DNA of 64,000 nucleotides from DATKNA01 sp963786765 (GCA_963786765.1 CAWBAJ010000007.1:124001-188000); one strand, 5' to 3'. Numbered from the stretch's first letter, positions 20,236-29,709 are shown. Numbers and translations: made by a program. The notes: generated by a model not told the origin, from the sequence alone.

Positions 20236-20697
20236 TCAGATGCTCTGCATCTCCCGGCCGTGGACGGTCACGGCGTAGATGACGATGGCGTCGAAGACGA
20301 TCAGGAGCGCGGACCACAGCGGGTAGGCGTTCATGAAGCTGAAGTTGACGAGGATGCTCAGCAGGGCCACCACGACGGCCACGGCGCGTGCCCACGTCTT
20401 GCCGGTGAAGAGGGCCACGCCCGTGCCGGCGACCAGGAGGCCCGCGATGATCTGGATCCAGCCCCATCCGGTGTAGTCGACGCTGACGACGAGCCCGCTG
20501 CTCCGCACGAGGTAGTAGCTGTCCTTGAACAGGGCGACGAACCCTTCGAGCACGTGGAGCAGCCCGATGGTGACCATCATCACCGCCCCGAAGACGACCC
20601 AGCCGACCCAGCCGGTGGGCTCGGGGGTCCTTCGGGTCGGACGACCCGGGGCGGGAACCCGTGCCCCGACGCCCGGGGACGAACTTGTGTCGGTCAT
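20236..20697 (-). CDS. DUF7144 family membrane protein, copy A
   Basis: A 153-residue protein with four predicted membrane helices after a Pro/Ser-rich N-terminus of about 30 residues. Signature features: GWVGWVVFGAVMMVTIGLLH in helix 1, ALFKDSYYLV in the loop, VDYTGWGW before helix 2, and the C-terminal AVTVHGREM. It is one of three paralogs here and is nearer to the copy at 29245 than to the one at 23181. Function unknown. AGGGAGAAGAG precedes the ATG. An operator-like site lies 54-74 bp upstream. Confidence 0.85.
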   Translation of the reverse strand: MTDTSSSPGVGARVPAPGRPTRRTPEPTGWVGWVVFGAVMMVTIGLLHVLEGFVALFKDSYYLVRSSGLVVSVDYTGWGWIQIIAGLLVAGTGVALFTGKTWARAVAVVVALLSILVNFSFMNAYPLWSALLIVFDAIVIYAVTVHGREMQSI

Positions 20698-20750
20698 CTC
20701 TTCTCCCTGGTCGATGGTGATCCGAGCATCGCGAGCGGACCCCCGCGTCG

Positions 20751-20771
20751 CCTCATCCCGGACGGGTGACG
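20751..20771. promoter_or_regulatory. island operator, site 2 (upstream of DUF7144 copy A)
   Basis: CCTCATCC-N5-GGGTGACG; left arm perfect, right arm 6 of 8. Centred 64 bp upstream of the start at 20697. Confidence 0.55.
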
Positions 20772-20808
20772 GATGCGCGCGGATCCGGTCCGGCCGGCGC
20801 CGGGCCGA

Positions 20809-21811
20809 TCACGTCATGGCCACCGGGGCCGGGTCCTCCAGCACGTCGGCGAGACGGTCGGCAGCCAGCTCAGCGCGGGTCTGCGCGGCCGCCCATGCCT
20901 GCATGTCGGGCGCGGCGGCGCGCAGGTCGAGCGCCGCCGCCGTGTCGGCAAGCGCGGATCGCAGCGTCCCCACGTCCCTGCGACGCACGTCGTCCGGCGC
21001 GTTCCGCCCGAGGGCCGTCAACGTCTCGTCCAGCTCGAGGAAGCGCGGACGCGCCGCGGGCCACGCGACGGCGGTGGCGGAGGGGCCCGGATCCGCCAGG
21101 ACGGCCGGCAGCACGCGGTCGTGCAGCCACAGCGCGGAGTCCTTCGCGTCCGTCCGGGACCGGTCCCAGGCCTCGAGCGCCACCTGACGACGGCGCTGCA
21201 TCACGATGACGGCGGCCACCAGGCCGGCGGCGACGAGCAGCAGCAAGGCCCACGCCCACCAGGGGATGCCGCCCGAGTCCTCGGCCTGCGTCTCGGCGCG
21301 CGTGCCGCCGTCGTCGCCGCCGGCGTCGCGACGGCAGGGTCGGCGTCGCGCGCGGTCGTCGGTGTCGCCGTCACGGTGGCGGTCTGGTCGTCGCCGTCTG
21401 CGTCGCCGTCTGCGTCGTCGTCTGCGTCTTCGTCGCCGTCTGTGTCTTGGTCTGGGTCGCCGTCTGCGTCTTCGTCGCCGTCTGCGTGGTCGTCGAGGTG
21501 GTGACCGCCGGGCCCGTCGCCGCCGGCGCCTGTCGGCGTCCGAGTCGCTGTCTGGCTGGTGGTGGCGTCCGCCGGCTTCGAGTGCTGGCCGCCTGCCCGC
21601 AGCGAGTCGAACCCGTGGAGCCGCCCGCGGCGACTCGCGTCGGCCTCGGCGGAGAGGCGGTCCGCGAGAGTTCGGGCGTACCGGTCGGGCTGGGGACGGT
21701 GACGGACGCCGACAGCGTCGGTCGAGCTGCCTCGGATCCGCTGCCGGAGCACGCCGCCAGCACGAGTCCTGCTGCGGCAAGGCCGATGATCAGGCCCGCG
21801 CGGGAGCGCAC
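20809..21811 (-). CDS. lipoprotein with TQ-repeat linker, membrane segment and helical C-domain (frameshifted)
   Basis: The GTG at 21811 gives a signal peptide ending in lipobox VLAAC. After a Ser/Pro-rich stretch comes a low-complexity segment of TQT/TKTQ repeats encoded by a minisatellite (21360-21500). Then the frame changes: ETQAEDSGGIPWWAWALLLL begins a clear transmembrane helix followed by QRRRQ, and a helical domain of about 110 residues ends at 20809. This suggests an outer-face anchor, a flexible extracellular linker and an inner domain. At least one frameshift, near 21330, probably caused by the repeat. No family recognised. It is divergent from the DUF1269 gene at 22066. Confidence 0.55.
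21360..21500. repeat. minisatellite coding for TQ repeats
   Basis: Degenerate 6-12 bp units of the type CGTCGCCGTCTG / CGTCTTCGTC run for about 140 bp. On the coding strand they give alternating Thr-Gln and Thr-Lys codons. Unit-length change here is the likely reason for the frame break in the host gene. Confidence 0.7.
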
Positions 21812-21938
21812 GACGTGGGGAGTGCCGTCCACCGCTGCGTCGCATGACTCCCCTTCCTCGCCGGCCCGACAGGCCGCTCGACGCCGCCACCGGTCGTCGT
21901 GATCGCAGGTCACCGTGCCAGCACCCGGCCTCCGGTCG

Positions 21939-21959
21939 CGTCATCCCGACCGGATGAGG
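21939..21959. promoter_or_regulatory. island operator, site 3 (upstream of DUF1269 copy B)
   Basis: CGTCATCC-N5-GGATGAGG; right arm perfect, left arm 6 of 8. Centred about 117 bp upstream of the ATG at 22066, and also upstream of the divergent lipoprotein. Confidence 0.6.
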
Positions 21960-22065
21960 AGCGGAGCGGCCGAAGTCGCGCCGAGAGATCATCCGCCAGG
22001 AGGGATACCCGGCTCGCGTCGAACCCGGTTGGCTCGACCGAGAAGCCGGCCGAGAAGGGGGGCTC

Positions 22066-22586
22066 ATGACCACCTTGCTCGTGCTGGGTTTCCCCTACCC
22101 GACCACCGCCGTCGCCGCGGCCGAGGAGGTCGCGCTCTGGGAGCCGGACCTCGGCGCCGAGCCCGACGCCGTCGCGGTGGTGAGCCGGGACGACCAGGGC
22201 GCCGTGCACATCACGACGAACCACATCCTGGGCCGGCCGGGACGCCCGTTCTTCTGGGAGCACCTGCTCACGGCCCTGATCCTGGTCCCCGGCGCCGGGG
22301 ATCCGGGGCGACGACGACCTCGAGGACCCCTTACCCAGCCTCGAGGCGCTCGGGCTCGACGCCGCCTTCCAGGAGGGGGTCCGGGAGATGCTCGCCGCGG
22401 ACACCTCGGCGCTGTTCCTGCTCGCGACCGCGCCGGTACCGGCAGACGCGCTGACCGCGCTCGGGCGTTTCGGGGGGAAGCTGCTCGCGACGTCGCTCGT
22501 CACCGATCCCTGTGGCGCGCTCACGCCACCGCGCGCTGGGCTCGCCGCACCGGCCGCGCGGCCTGCCGCTCCCCCGCCAGGAATGA
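22066..22586 (+). CDS. DUF1269-like protein, copy B (frameshifted)
   Basis: Paralog of the gene at 19141: the N-termini (MTTLLVLGFPYPTTAVAA) and the ITTNHILGR block are almost identical, and the C-terminal DTSALFLLATAPVPADALTAL block is conserved in a second frame. A further shift near 22510 gives a basic tail and a stop at 22586. As in copy A, the glycine-zipper hairpin of typical DUF1269 proteins is shortened. It is the first gene of a rightward three-gene cassette with DUF2550-like and DUF7144 genes. Function unknown. Confidence 0.65.
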
Positions 22587-22658
22587 CGCGCACGCCGTCG
22601 ATGCGGCGAGGACTCTCGTGGCTGACCGGACGAAAGGGTCCGTCCGAAAGGGGCTGTG

Positions 22659-23123
22659 ATGGGCGTGGTGCTGGTTCTCCTCGTGCTCGCACTGTTCGCG
22701 GTGGTCGGCCTGCTCGCGACCGGCCGGCGGCTGCACGCTCCATCCCCCTCGGGCACGACCTTCCCCTGCCGCCTGCGGCCCGCGGGCCGGCTCGGACATC
22801 AGCGACCCGGGCAGCTGGCCACGCCTGCGATGGCGTGGGGCGTGGGTGCACGACGTCCTGCTCCTCGAGCGCGGCGTGCTGCTGCGGAGGATCACCTCGC
22901 TGAGCGTGCGCATGCCGGAGGAGGCGTTGCGCAACGCCTGGCCCGGCGAGATCCGCGGACTCGGGCGCGACCCTGTCGTCGTCCTCCTGCGGCTGGACGA
23001 CGACAACCTCGTCGAGGTGGCGGCGCCGAGCGAGCACCGCGGCGACCTCGTCGGGCCCTTCGGGCCGCTGCCATCCCCGGCCTGCCGCCCGCTCCCAGAG
23101 AGCACCCGAACACGAGCCGCTGA
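22659..23123 (+). CDS. DUF2550-like membrane-anchored protein, copy B (two frameshifts)
   Basis: The N-terminal anchor MGVVLVLLVLALFAVVGLLA is followed, in another frame, by WVHDVLLLERGVLLRRITSL, RMPEEALRNAWPGEIRGLG and LLRLDDDNLVEVAAPSEHRG. The first frame resumes with IPGLPPAPREHPNTSR and the stop at 23123. The same blocks occur in copy A at 19679-20139, where the ending is IPGLPVGPRERKHLGR. GAAAGGGGC precedes the start (GTG 22656 or ATG 22659). The DUF2550 assignment is tentative. Function unknown. Confidence 0.5.
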   Translation: MGVVLVLLVLALFAVVGLLATGRRLHAPSPSGTTFPCRLRPAGRLGHQRPGQLATPAMAWGVGARRPAPRARRAAAEDHLAERAHAGGGVAQRLARRDPRTRARPCRRPPAAGRRQPRRGGGAERAPRRPRRALRAAAIPGLPPAPREHPNTSR

Positions 23124-23180
23124 CAGCGGCCACCTTCCCGGACCGTCAGGTCAGACCCTGAGTTCAGACAGAGCAGAACG

Positions 23181-23651
23181 ATGACCGAGACCCCGCACGG
23201 CCAGTTCATGAAGGCCGAGCAGCAGTACCGCGTGGAGCAGTACGGGCCCGTGGAGGGGTCGACGGCGATGTCCGCCTGGGAGGGCTGGGTCGCCTTCGCC
23301 GCTGTGCTCATGGCCATGTTCGGCGGGCTCTACATCCTCGCCGGGATGGTCACGCTCTTCCAGTCGCACTACTACGAGGTGAACACGGCCGTCCTCTCGG
23401 TCGACACGAGCTGGACCGTCCTCGGCTGGACCCAGGTGCTCCTCGGGGTGCTCGCCGTCGTCGCCGCCGTCGGGCTGCTCCGCGGTCAGCTCTGGGCGCG
23501 CCTCGTCGCGGTCCTGCTCGCGGGCCTGACCATCGTCGAGAACTTCGTCGAGATGGCGGCGTCGCCCATCTGGAACCTGATCCTGATCGGGCTCGCCTTC
23601 ATGGCGATCTTCGCGATCGTCGTCCACGGACGCGAACTGAAGCGCGACTGA
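23181..23651 (+). CDS. DUF7144 family membrane protein, copy B
   Basis: An intact 156-residue protein with four predicted membrane helices (from about residue 32) and the family ending AIVVHGREL. It is the most divergent of the three copies: the helix 1-2 loop reads FQSHYYEVNTAVLSVDTSWT instead of FKDSYYLV/VDYTGWGW. It completes the cassette that begins at 22066. No operator of the island type is visible directly upstream, consistent with cotranscription from site 3. Function unknown. Confidence 0.8.
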   Translation: MTETPHGQFMKAEQQYRVEQYGPVEGSTAMSAWEGWVAFAAVLMAMFGGLYILAGMVTLFQSHYYEVNTAVLSVDTSWTVLGWTQVLLGVLAVVAAVGLLRGQLWARLVAVLLAGLTIVENFVEMAASPIWNLILIGLAFMAIFAIVVHGRELKRD

Positions 23652-23709
23652 GCGCCCCGGATCGCGCCGTGGACGGCTGCCGGACGTCGCGGGCCGCGCC
23701 GCCCGGCTG

Positions 23710-24624
23710 GTGGCCGAGCGCCCGCTGGTGGCGCTCGGCCTCCGGTCGCTCCAGCGGTACATCGCGATCGACGGCACGCAACGCGGTCTGGTCCTCGCCG
23801 GCCAGGCGTTCAGCGCGCTCATCCCGCTGCTCATCGTCGTCTCGACGCTGCTGTCCTCGAACGGCGGAGAGGCGCTCGCGCAACGCGTCAACGCACGGTT
23901 CGACCTCTCCGGCAACGCGGCGGAGTCCGTTCACGTCCTGTTCGCCCAGCCGCCGAACGCCACGCAGTCCATCACGGTGGGCAGCGTGCTGCTGCTGGTC
24001 GTCTCGGGACTCAGCTTCGCCAGGACGATGCAACGCACGTACGAGACCGCCTGGCAGCTCCCGCCCCGCGGGCTGCGCGGTTCCATGGGGGGTGTCGCGG
24101 CCCTCGCGCTCCTGCTGACCCAGATCCTGCTGCTGAGCCTGGTCGCCGGGTTCCTCCGATCGGTCCCCGCCGGATCCGCCCTCGAGCTCGTGGTGCGTGC
24201 CTGCGCGGCCAGCGGCGTCTGGCTCGCGCTGCAGTACCTCCTGCTGGGCCGGCGGATCCCCTGGAGGCGGCTGGTCCCGGGCGCGATCGTCGCGGGATGC
24301 GGACAGCAGGGCGTCGCCGCGGTGTCGACGTTGTGGATCCCGATCGTCGTCCGGAACAACGCGACCCGTTACGGCGCGATCGGCGTCAGCTTCGCCCTGC
24401 TGTCCTGGCTCGTCCTCATCTCGATCGTGCTCGTGGCGGCGGCCGCCGTGAGCGTCGAACTCGGCGGCGGCCCGCCCCTCCCCCGCCCCGCCGCCGGCTC
24501 CGAGTTGAAGCTCTTCGGCACACTCGCACGACTACTCGGAGCGGATGAGGTGCCCACCGAGGAGTCTCCGAAGAGTGGGGACCGGCACACGAGCGATCCA
24601 CCCACGGAGGGACGGCATGGCTGA
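23710..24624 (+). CDS. YihY/BrkB-like membrane protein
   Basis: A 304-residue integral membrane protein with about six hydrophobic segments. Early residues LVLAGQAFSALIPLLIVVST and the late block RYGAIGVSFALLSWLVLISI fit the YihY/BrkB family (formerly called ribonuclease BN). The GTG at 23710 is the first usable start in this frame; no good Shine-Dalgarno is visible, so an upstream frame break could hide a longer N-terminus. The end overlaps the following DUF1269 gene by 8 bp. Family function is uncertain. Confidence 0.7.
   Translation: MAERPLVALGLRSLQRYIAIDGTQRGLVLAGQAFSALIPLLIVVSTLLSSNGGEALAQRVNARFDLSGNAAESVHVLFAQPPNATQSITVGSVLLLVVSGLSFARTMQRTYETAWQLPPRGLRGSMGGVAALALLLTQILLLSLVAGFLRSVPAGSALELVVRACAASGVWLALQYLLLGRRIPWRRLVPGAIVAGCGQQGVAAVSTLWIPIVVRNNATRYGAIGVSFALLSWLVLISIVLVAAAAVSVELGGGPPLPRPAAGSELKLFGTLARLLGADEVPTEESPKSGDRHTSDPPTEGRHG
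24530..24550. promoter_or_regulatory. island operator, site 4 (half-site, upstream of DUF1269 copy C)
   Basis: A perfect right arm GGATGAGG (24543-24550), but the left arm is poor. Centred 77 bp upstream of the ATG at 24617, the same distance as at sites 8-10. It lies inside the end of the BrkB-like gene. Confidence 0.35.
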
Positions 24625-25182
24625 TCTGTTCGTACTCGGCTTCCCCACGAAGGAGAAGGCCGAAGCGGTGATGGAGGTGTCCCGCGACCTGCAGAAGCAG
24701 GAACTCCTGGACCTCGAGGACGCGGCGCTGGTCTGGCGCACCGCGGACGGGAAGATCAAGGTGCAACAGGGGTACAGCACGGTGGCGGCAGGTGCGGCGG
24801 GCGGGGCTCTGTGGGGCATGCTCTTCGGGCTGATCTTCCTGATGCCCGTGTTCGGTCTGGCCATCGGCGCCGCCAGCGGCGCCATCGCGGGGAAGCTCAC
24901 CGACCTCGGGATCGACGACAAGTTCATGAAGGAGGTCGCGGCCACGCTGACGCCGGGAGCGGCCGCCGTGTTCGCCCTCGTCCGCCGGAGCACCCCGGAT
25001 CGCGTGCAGGCGGCCCTGCTCCCCTACCAGCCGACCATCGTCCGGACCTCGCTGTCGGTCAAGGAGGAGTCGGAACTGATCAAGCGACTGCAGGAGGCCC
25101 AGGCTCAGGCCCAGGAGCAGGCCCAGGGCCAGGCCCAGGGCCAGGCCAGGGCCAGACCCAGGAACAGCCTCAGGGCGCCTGA
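24617..25182 (+). CDS. DUF1269 family protein, copy C
   Basis: A canonical DUF1269 protein: MADLFVLGFPTKEKAEAVME, a glycine-zipper membrane hairpin (GAAGGALWGMLFGLIFLMPV then GLAIGAASGAIAG), ATLTPGAAAVFALVRRS, and a long C-terminal extension of Gln/Ala repeats coded by CAGGCC-type hexamers. The frame breaks near 25140; the neighbouring frame gives QGQTQEQPQGA and a stop at 25182, before the terminator. The uncorrected frame would run through the hairpin to 25270. Function unknown; the glycine-zipper hairpin suggests membrane association. Its expression is likely tied to site 4. Confidence 0.8.
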
Positions 25183-25202
25183 GCCGCCGGAACCGATGAA
25201 CC

Positions 25203-25240
25203 GACGGAAGGGGAGCGGACCATCCCGCTCCCCTTCCGTC
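25203..25240 (+). terminator. intrinsic-type terminator after DUF1269 copy C
   Basis: A perfect 16-bp stem (25203-25218 with 25225-25240) and a 6-nt loop, located 20 bp after the stop at 25182 and before the MFS start at 25267. No U-tract. Confidence 0.7.
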
Positions 25241-25266
25241 CCCCAGGTCGAGCCGCGGAGGCGGTC

Positions 25267-26866
25267 ATGAGCGAGAGCGCGAGCAAGGACGTACCGGCAG
25301 AGGCAGCGGTCAACCAAGGCGTGGCCCTGCGCCTGGCGGCGGCCATGTTCGTGCTGGTCGTCGACACATCACTGATGAACGTCTCGATCTCGGCAGTGGT
25401 CCGGGACCTGGACACCACGGTCAGCGGCGTGCAGTCAGCGATCGCGCTGGAAGCGTTGGTCTCCGCCGCGTTCATCCTCATCGGCAGCAAGGTCGGCGAT
25501 CTCGTCGGGCGCAAGCGCGCCTTCGTCGTCGGCCTGCTCGGCTACGCCGTCGGTGCCATCGCGATGACGCTCGCGCAGAGCCTCGTGCCGGTCATCATCT
25601 TCTGGGCGGTCATCGGCGGGATCGGCGCCTCGCTGCTGCTGCCCTCGATGCAGTCGCTCATCCACGGCAACTTCTCCGGGGACGGCGCAGAAGCAGGTCT
25701 ACGCGCTCGTCGGTGCCTCCGCGGCGATCGCTGCCGCGGTGGGTCCGCTGCTCGGCGGCTTCATCACGACGTTCCTCTCGTGGCGGGTGGGCTTCCTGCT
25801 CGAGGTGGTGGTCATCGCCGTCGTGCTCTCCGGCATGCGCCGGATCAAGGACGTCCCCTACACCGGGTCGCGGGCGGTCGACTGGGTCGGGTCCGTGCTG
25901 TCGGTCGCCGGCATGGGCGGGCTCGTGCTCGGGATCCTGGTCTGGCAGGAGGGCGGCGAGGCCGTCGGCCTGCTGCTCGCGATCGGCGCGCTCGGGCTGG
26001 TCGGCCTGGCCTTGTGGCTGAGGCGCCGCAAGCGGGCCGGCAAAGCCGCGCTGATCGACCCCGGACTGTTCACCTCGAAGCTGTTCCGCTTCGGCGTGAG
26101 CGGGCAGCTGCTCCAGCAGATCGCCCTCGGCGGGACCATGATCGTCCTTCCGATCTTCCTGCAGATGGTGCTGGAGTACAACGCGCTCCAGGCGGGCCTC
26201 TCCCTCGCCCCGCTCTCGCTGACCATGTTCGCGATCGCGCTGTTCGCCGGCCGGCGGGCGGGCCGGCGGCGCCCGAGCGTCGTGATCCAGGCCGGATTCG
26301 CCCTGTACACGCTCGGCATCCTGCTGCTCATCCCCCTCGTGCCGAGGGTGACGTCGGGCTGGTACCTCGTGATCCCCCTGATCATCGCGGGGGCCGGGCT
26401 CGGCCTGCTCGTCTCGCAGCTGAACAACTACACGCTTGCCCCGATCTCCCAGGAGCGGGTCAGCGAGGCTGCCGGCGTGAACTCGGCGGCCGGCTCGTTC
26501 GGACTCTCCTTCGGGCTCGCCTTCGCCGGCGCGATCATGCTGGCGACCCTCTCGTTCGTCTTCACGCAGATGGCTGAGGCGAGCACCGTCCTCTCGCCGC
26601 CGCAGCAGCAGCAGGTCGCCTCCGCTTTGGAGGACGACGCCGAGCTGATGAGCAACACCCAGCTGGCGGAGGTGCTCGTCGGGCAGCCGAAGGCGGTGCA
26701 GGACGAGATCATCCGCATCAACACCGAGGCGCGGCCGAGAGCCCTGCAGATCGCGCTCCTGATTCCGCTGCTCGCCGGCCTGGCGGGACTCGGGGTCTCG
26801 TTCGGGATGCGACGCCAGCCGGACCCGGAGCCGGTCAGCGACGTCGAGGGCCTGACGCTCGGCTGA
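25267..26866 (+). CDS. MFS transporter, DHA2 (14-helix) type (one frameshift)
   Basis: Major facilitator with helix 1 LRLAAAMFVLVVDTSLMNV, the loop 2-3 motif GSKVGDLVGRKRAF and about fourteen hydrophobic segments in 530 residues, fitting drug/proton antiporters of the DHA2 type. One extra G near 25685 breaks the frame between NFSGD and KQVYALVGASAAIAAAVGP; downstream the frame is intact to 26866. A Gln-rich cytoplasmic stretch (PPQQQQVASALEDD) precedes the last helix. GGAGGCGGTC lies upstream of the ATG. Substrate unknown. Confidence 0.8.
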
Positions 26867-27226
26867 CAGCTCGGTTCATCACCGGCCCGGATCGTCGTCA
26901 TGGGTCCGGTTCGTCACCGGCCTGTCGGTGCAGTCCTCCCGGTCCACCCGGGAAAGGTGCTCTTTCGTGATCGCCCGCCATACCGCGACACATGCGACCC
27001 AGGAGTCGCCACCTGCGCGGACGCCGACGGGTTCTCGGGCCGCGCGGTACAGCCGGCGATCATGTTCGGACGGGCGCCGGCCTGCCGGACGTCGGCGGCG
27101 AAGATCACTGACGCTGCCCGCGGTCGCCTACGAGCGCTCTACACGTGTTCCAGCCGCTCTCCACCCACCACCAGGCCGATCGGGGCTCCGGAAGCGGCCG
27201 GAACGCGTGCAATCAGCCAACGGAGC
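26867..27226. other. 360-bp intergenic region without a visible gene
   Basis: Short reading frames here show no recognisable protein and no good ribosome binding site. A weak dyad related to the island operator (TTCATCA and GGATCG, about 26874-26893) is present, but the match is poor. It separates the rightward MFS gene from the leftward hydrolase gene, so it should contain terminators for both; no strong stem was found by eye. Confidence 0.4.
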
Positions 27227-29191
27227 TCAGGTGAAGAGCGCCTCCCGCGTCTGCTCGCGCTGCTCGAGAGCGGCCTCCACCCGGCCCACGAGCTCGTCGT
27301 CGGCACCGAGCCCGTAGACCTCGTTGACGAACCGGGCGAGCTCGGGCCGGTAGTCGTGCCGAGAGGCGAGATACGCGCCCGGCACCTGAGCGTTCTTCAT
27401 GTCGACGACGAGCTGGAAGAACGTCGTCAACGGCCGCCACCGCATGGCCGCCGGGACCCCGCGCGGGCTGTGCGGCGGGACCTCCTCCACGGCCGCCCTC
27501 GGCTCCCGGAGCCAGCGCGGCGACCGCAGCAGCAGGTTCGACCCGAACTTGGTGACGCCGTCGTTGTCGTGGCTGAGCAGCACGTACCGCAGCTGGGAGC
27601 GACGGTCGGGCGGCATCGCCTCGATCTGGGCGAAGTCGTTGACCACGGCGAGGACGCCCTGATCGGTGTCGGGCCGATCGTGCAGCGTGACCTCCTGCAT
27701 CCAGCCGCTCGAGTACGGCGTCCCCACCCACAACCCGCGGTCGATCCCGAGGGCGCCCAGCCCGAGGGTGCCCCAGTGCAAGAACACGTCCTGGCTGACG
27801 TGGGCGCCGAGGCTCTCGCCGAAGAGCACCACGCGAGGACGCTGGTCCGGCGCGATGTCCCGAAGCCGCTCCGCGATGCGGGACCAGAGCAACCGGTTCT
27901 GCTCCCGGGCGAGGCCGATCTTGCCCAGCGACAGCGGCGAGGGGCGCTTCGAGTACTGCTGCGTCACGGTGGCGACGTCGCCGGCGGTGAGGTACTGGAC
28001 GGCGGCGCTGGCGCAGTAGTTGACGTAGCCGCTTCCGGTCGGGCACACGAGCATCAGGAGCGACCGGTCCCAGGCCCCGGTCCGGTCCATCTCAGCGCAG
28101 GGCGAGCTCGACCCGCTCCCGCGGCGTCGGGGCGGCGTCCAGGCTGACGTAGACCTCGACGGGCTCCGCCTTCGCCGGCCGCCCCGTCACGGTGGGGATG
28201 GAGAGGTCCGGCATGCCAGCGGGCCGGTCCTCGACCGGACGGGGATGGACGGCGGCGACAGCGTGCCGCCTGCCCTCACGGCCCAGCTGCTCCCACGACA
28301 CGAGGCTCCCGGCGCTACCGCTGACCGTGTCCAGGAGCCAGTCGTCCCGCTGCTCCAGGAGCACGGCGTCGACGACGGACGCGCCCGACTCCACCCGGCG
28401 CATGGCGCGGGTCCAGAGCAGCGAGGCGCCGCCGCCGAGCGCGGCCAGCACGAGACCGTGCCCGGCGAGCCGCCCGGCGGCGGCGGACGTCGGCAGCCGA
28501 CCGGCGACCAGCGACGCGGTGGCCGAGGCGAGTCTCTCCTCGCCGACCGCGAGCACCGTCAGCCCGGTCGTGACGGCGAGCCCGGCGGTCAAGGGCCGTC
28601 GCCAGTTCCCGGGGCGTCCGGTCCGGCTGGTCGTCGTCCGGGAGGTTCCGGCGACGCAACCACTCGACCGCACCGGACACGAGCAGCCCGGCGGGCACGG
28701 CCACAGGCAGCCGCGGAGATCCGCCCGCCCGCGCCGAGGCGGCGGTCGAGCGCGTCGACGGCCGCACCCGTGGCGGTGAAGACGAGACTGCCGAGCCCGG
28801 TCAGGCCCGCCCGCCAGGCCATCTGACGAGCGGCGCTGCGCAGCAGGCGCTCGTCGTCGCGGACGGGCAGCGCGCGGCCGACGGCCAGGCCGAGGGGTAC
28901 CGCGACGAGTTCTGCCGCCAGCCGCCGGCGGCGGACCTCCTCCCGGGTGCGGGGCGGACGGTCCCGCGGCGCCGCGTCGGCGAGTGCGGTCAGGGCGTCC
29001 TGGGTGGCGACCGTCGTCGCGTAGGTGAGCGCCGTCACGACGCCGGTGACGAACGCCTGATCGCCCACCGACCGGCCCCCGAGCGAGCGGGCGAAGGTGC
29101 CGGGGGCGATCGCCGACGCCACGAGCAGTCCGGTCTGCTCGGCGTGCCTGCCGAGCGCCCGGCCCAATACGTCAGCCGGCGAGGATTCCAT
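27227..29191 (-). CDS. membrane alpha/beta hydrolase (Abhydrolase_9 type; frameshifted)
   Basis: The N-terminal part (29191 to about 28600) is a multi-helix membrane domain, and the C-terminal part is an alpha/beta hydrolase with VLFGESLGAHVSQDVF (nucleophile Ser), CPTGSGYVNY and WVGTPYSSGW. This combination corresponds to the Abhydrolase_9_N + Abhydrolase_9 architecture common in actinobacteria, often annotated as putative lipase or esterase. Three reading frames are used, with breaks near 28600 and at 28092, where a stop lies one base before an ATG (28090). GAAAGGGGACCGCG precedes the ATG at 29191. Substrate unknown. It follows DUF7144 copy C by 53 bp. Confidence 0.75.
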
Positions 29192-29244
29192 CGCGGTCCC
29201 CTTTCGAGTGGCCTCTGCGCGACCATGTGACCTGACGGAAGTCC

Positions 29245-29709
29245 TCACAGTCGGCGCATCTCGCGGCCGTGCACGACCAGCGCGTAGATCACGAAGGTGT
29301 CGACGAAGATCATGGTGATCGCCCACAGCGGGTAGGCCGGCATGAACGCGAAGTTCGCGAGGATGCTCAGCAGGGCGAGCGCCACGCCGACCACGCGCGC
29401 CCACATCCGTCCGCTGAACAGCGCGACGCCGGCCAGTGCGACGAGCACGCCCAGGATCAGGTGCGTCCAGCCCCACGCGGTGTAGTCGACCGTGGCCAGG
29501 AAGCCCTGCTTCGTCACGATGTAGTACGAGTCCTTGAACAGCGCGACGAAACCCTGGATCGCGTGCAGGACGCCGATCAGCACCATCAGCACGGCGGCGA
29601 AGGCGATCCATCCGACCCACCCGGTGGTTTCCGTCGCTGCTGCGCGGGACGCCCGGGACCGCTGGGACGGCGGCGCCCCGACGTGCGACGAGGAACTGGT
29701 GTCGGTCAT
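29245..29709 (-). CDS. DUF7144 family membrane protein, copy C
   Basis: An intact 154-residue paralog of the gene at 20236: the N-terminus MTDTSSS, GWVGWIAFAAVLMVLIGVLH, ALFKDSYYIV, VDYTAWGW and ALVVHGREM are all shared. Four predicted membrane helices. The ATG overlaps the stop of the upstream CPBP gene (ATGA), and AGGGAGAG precedes it. An island operator sits 56-76 bp upstream, inside the end of the CPBP gene, so it probably also has its own promoter. Function unknown. Confidence 0.85.
   Translation of the reverse strand: MTDTSSSSHVGAPPSQRSRASRAAATETTGWVGWIAFAAVLMVLIGVLHAIQGFVALFKDSYYIVTKQGFLATVDYTAWGWTHLILGVLVALAGVALFSGRMWARVVGVALALLSILANFAFMPAYPLWAITMIFVDTFVIYALVVHGREMRRL

Noticed and set aside
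26867..27226. Small protein gene in the gap after the MFS transporter
   Set aside because: Short frames lack a ribosome binding site and any similarity; codon pattern is not convincing.
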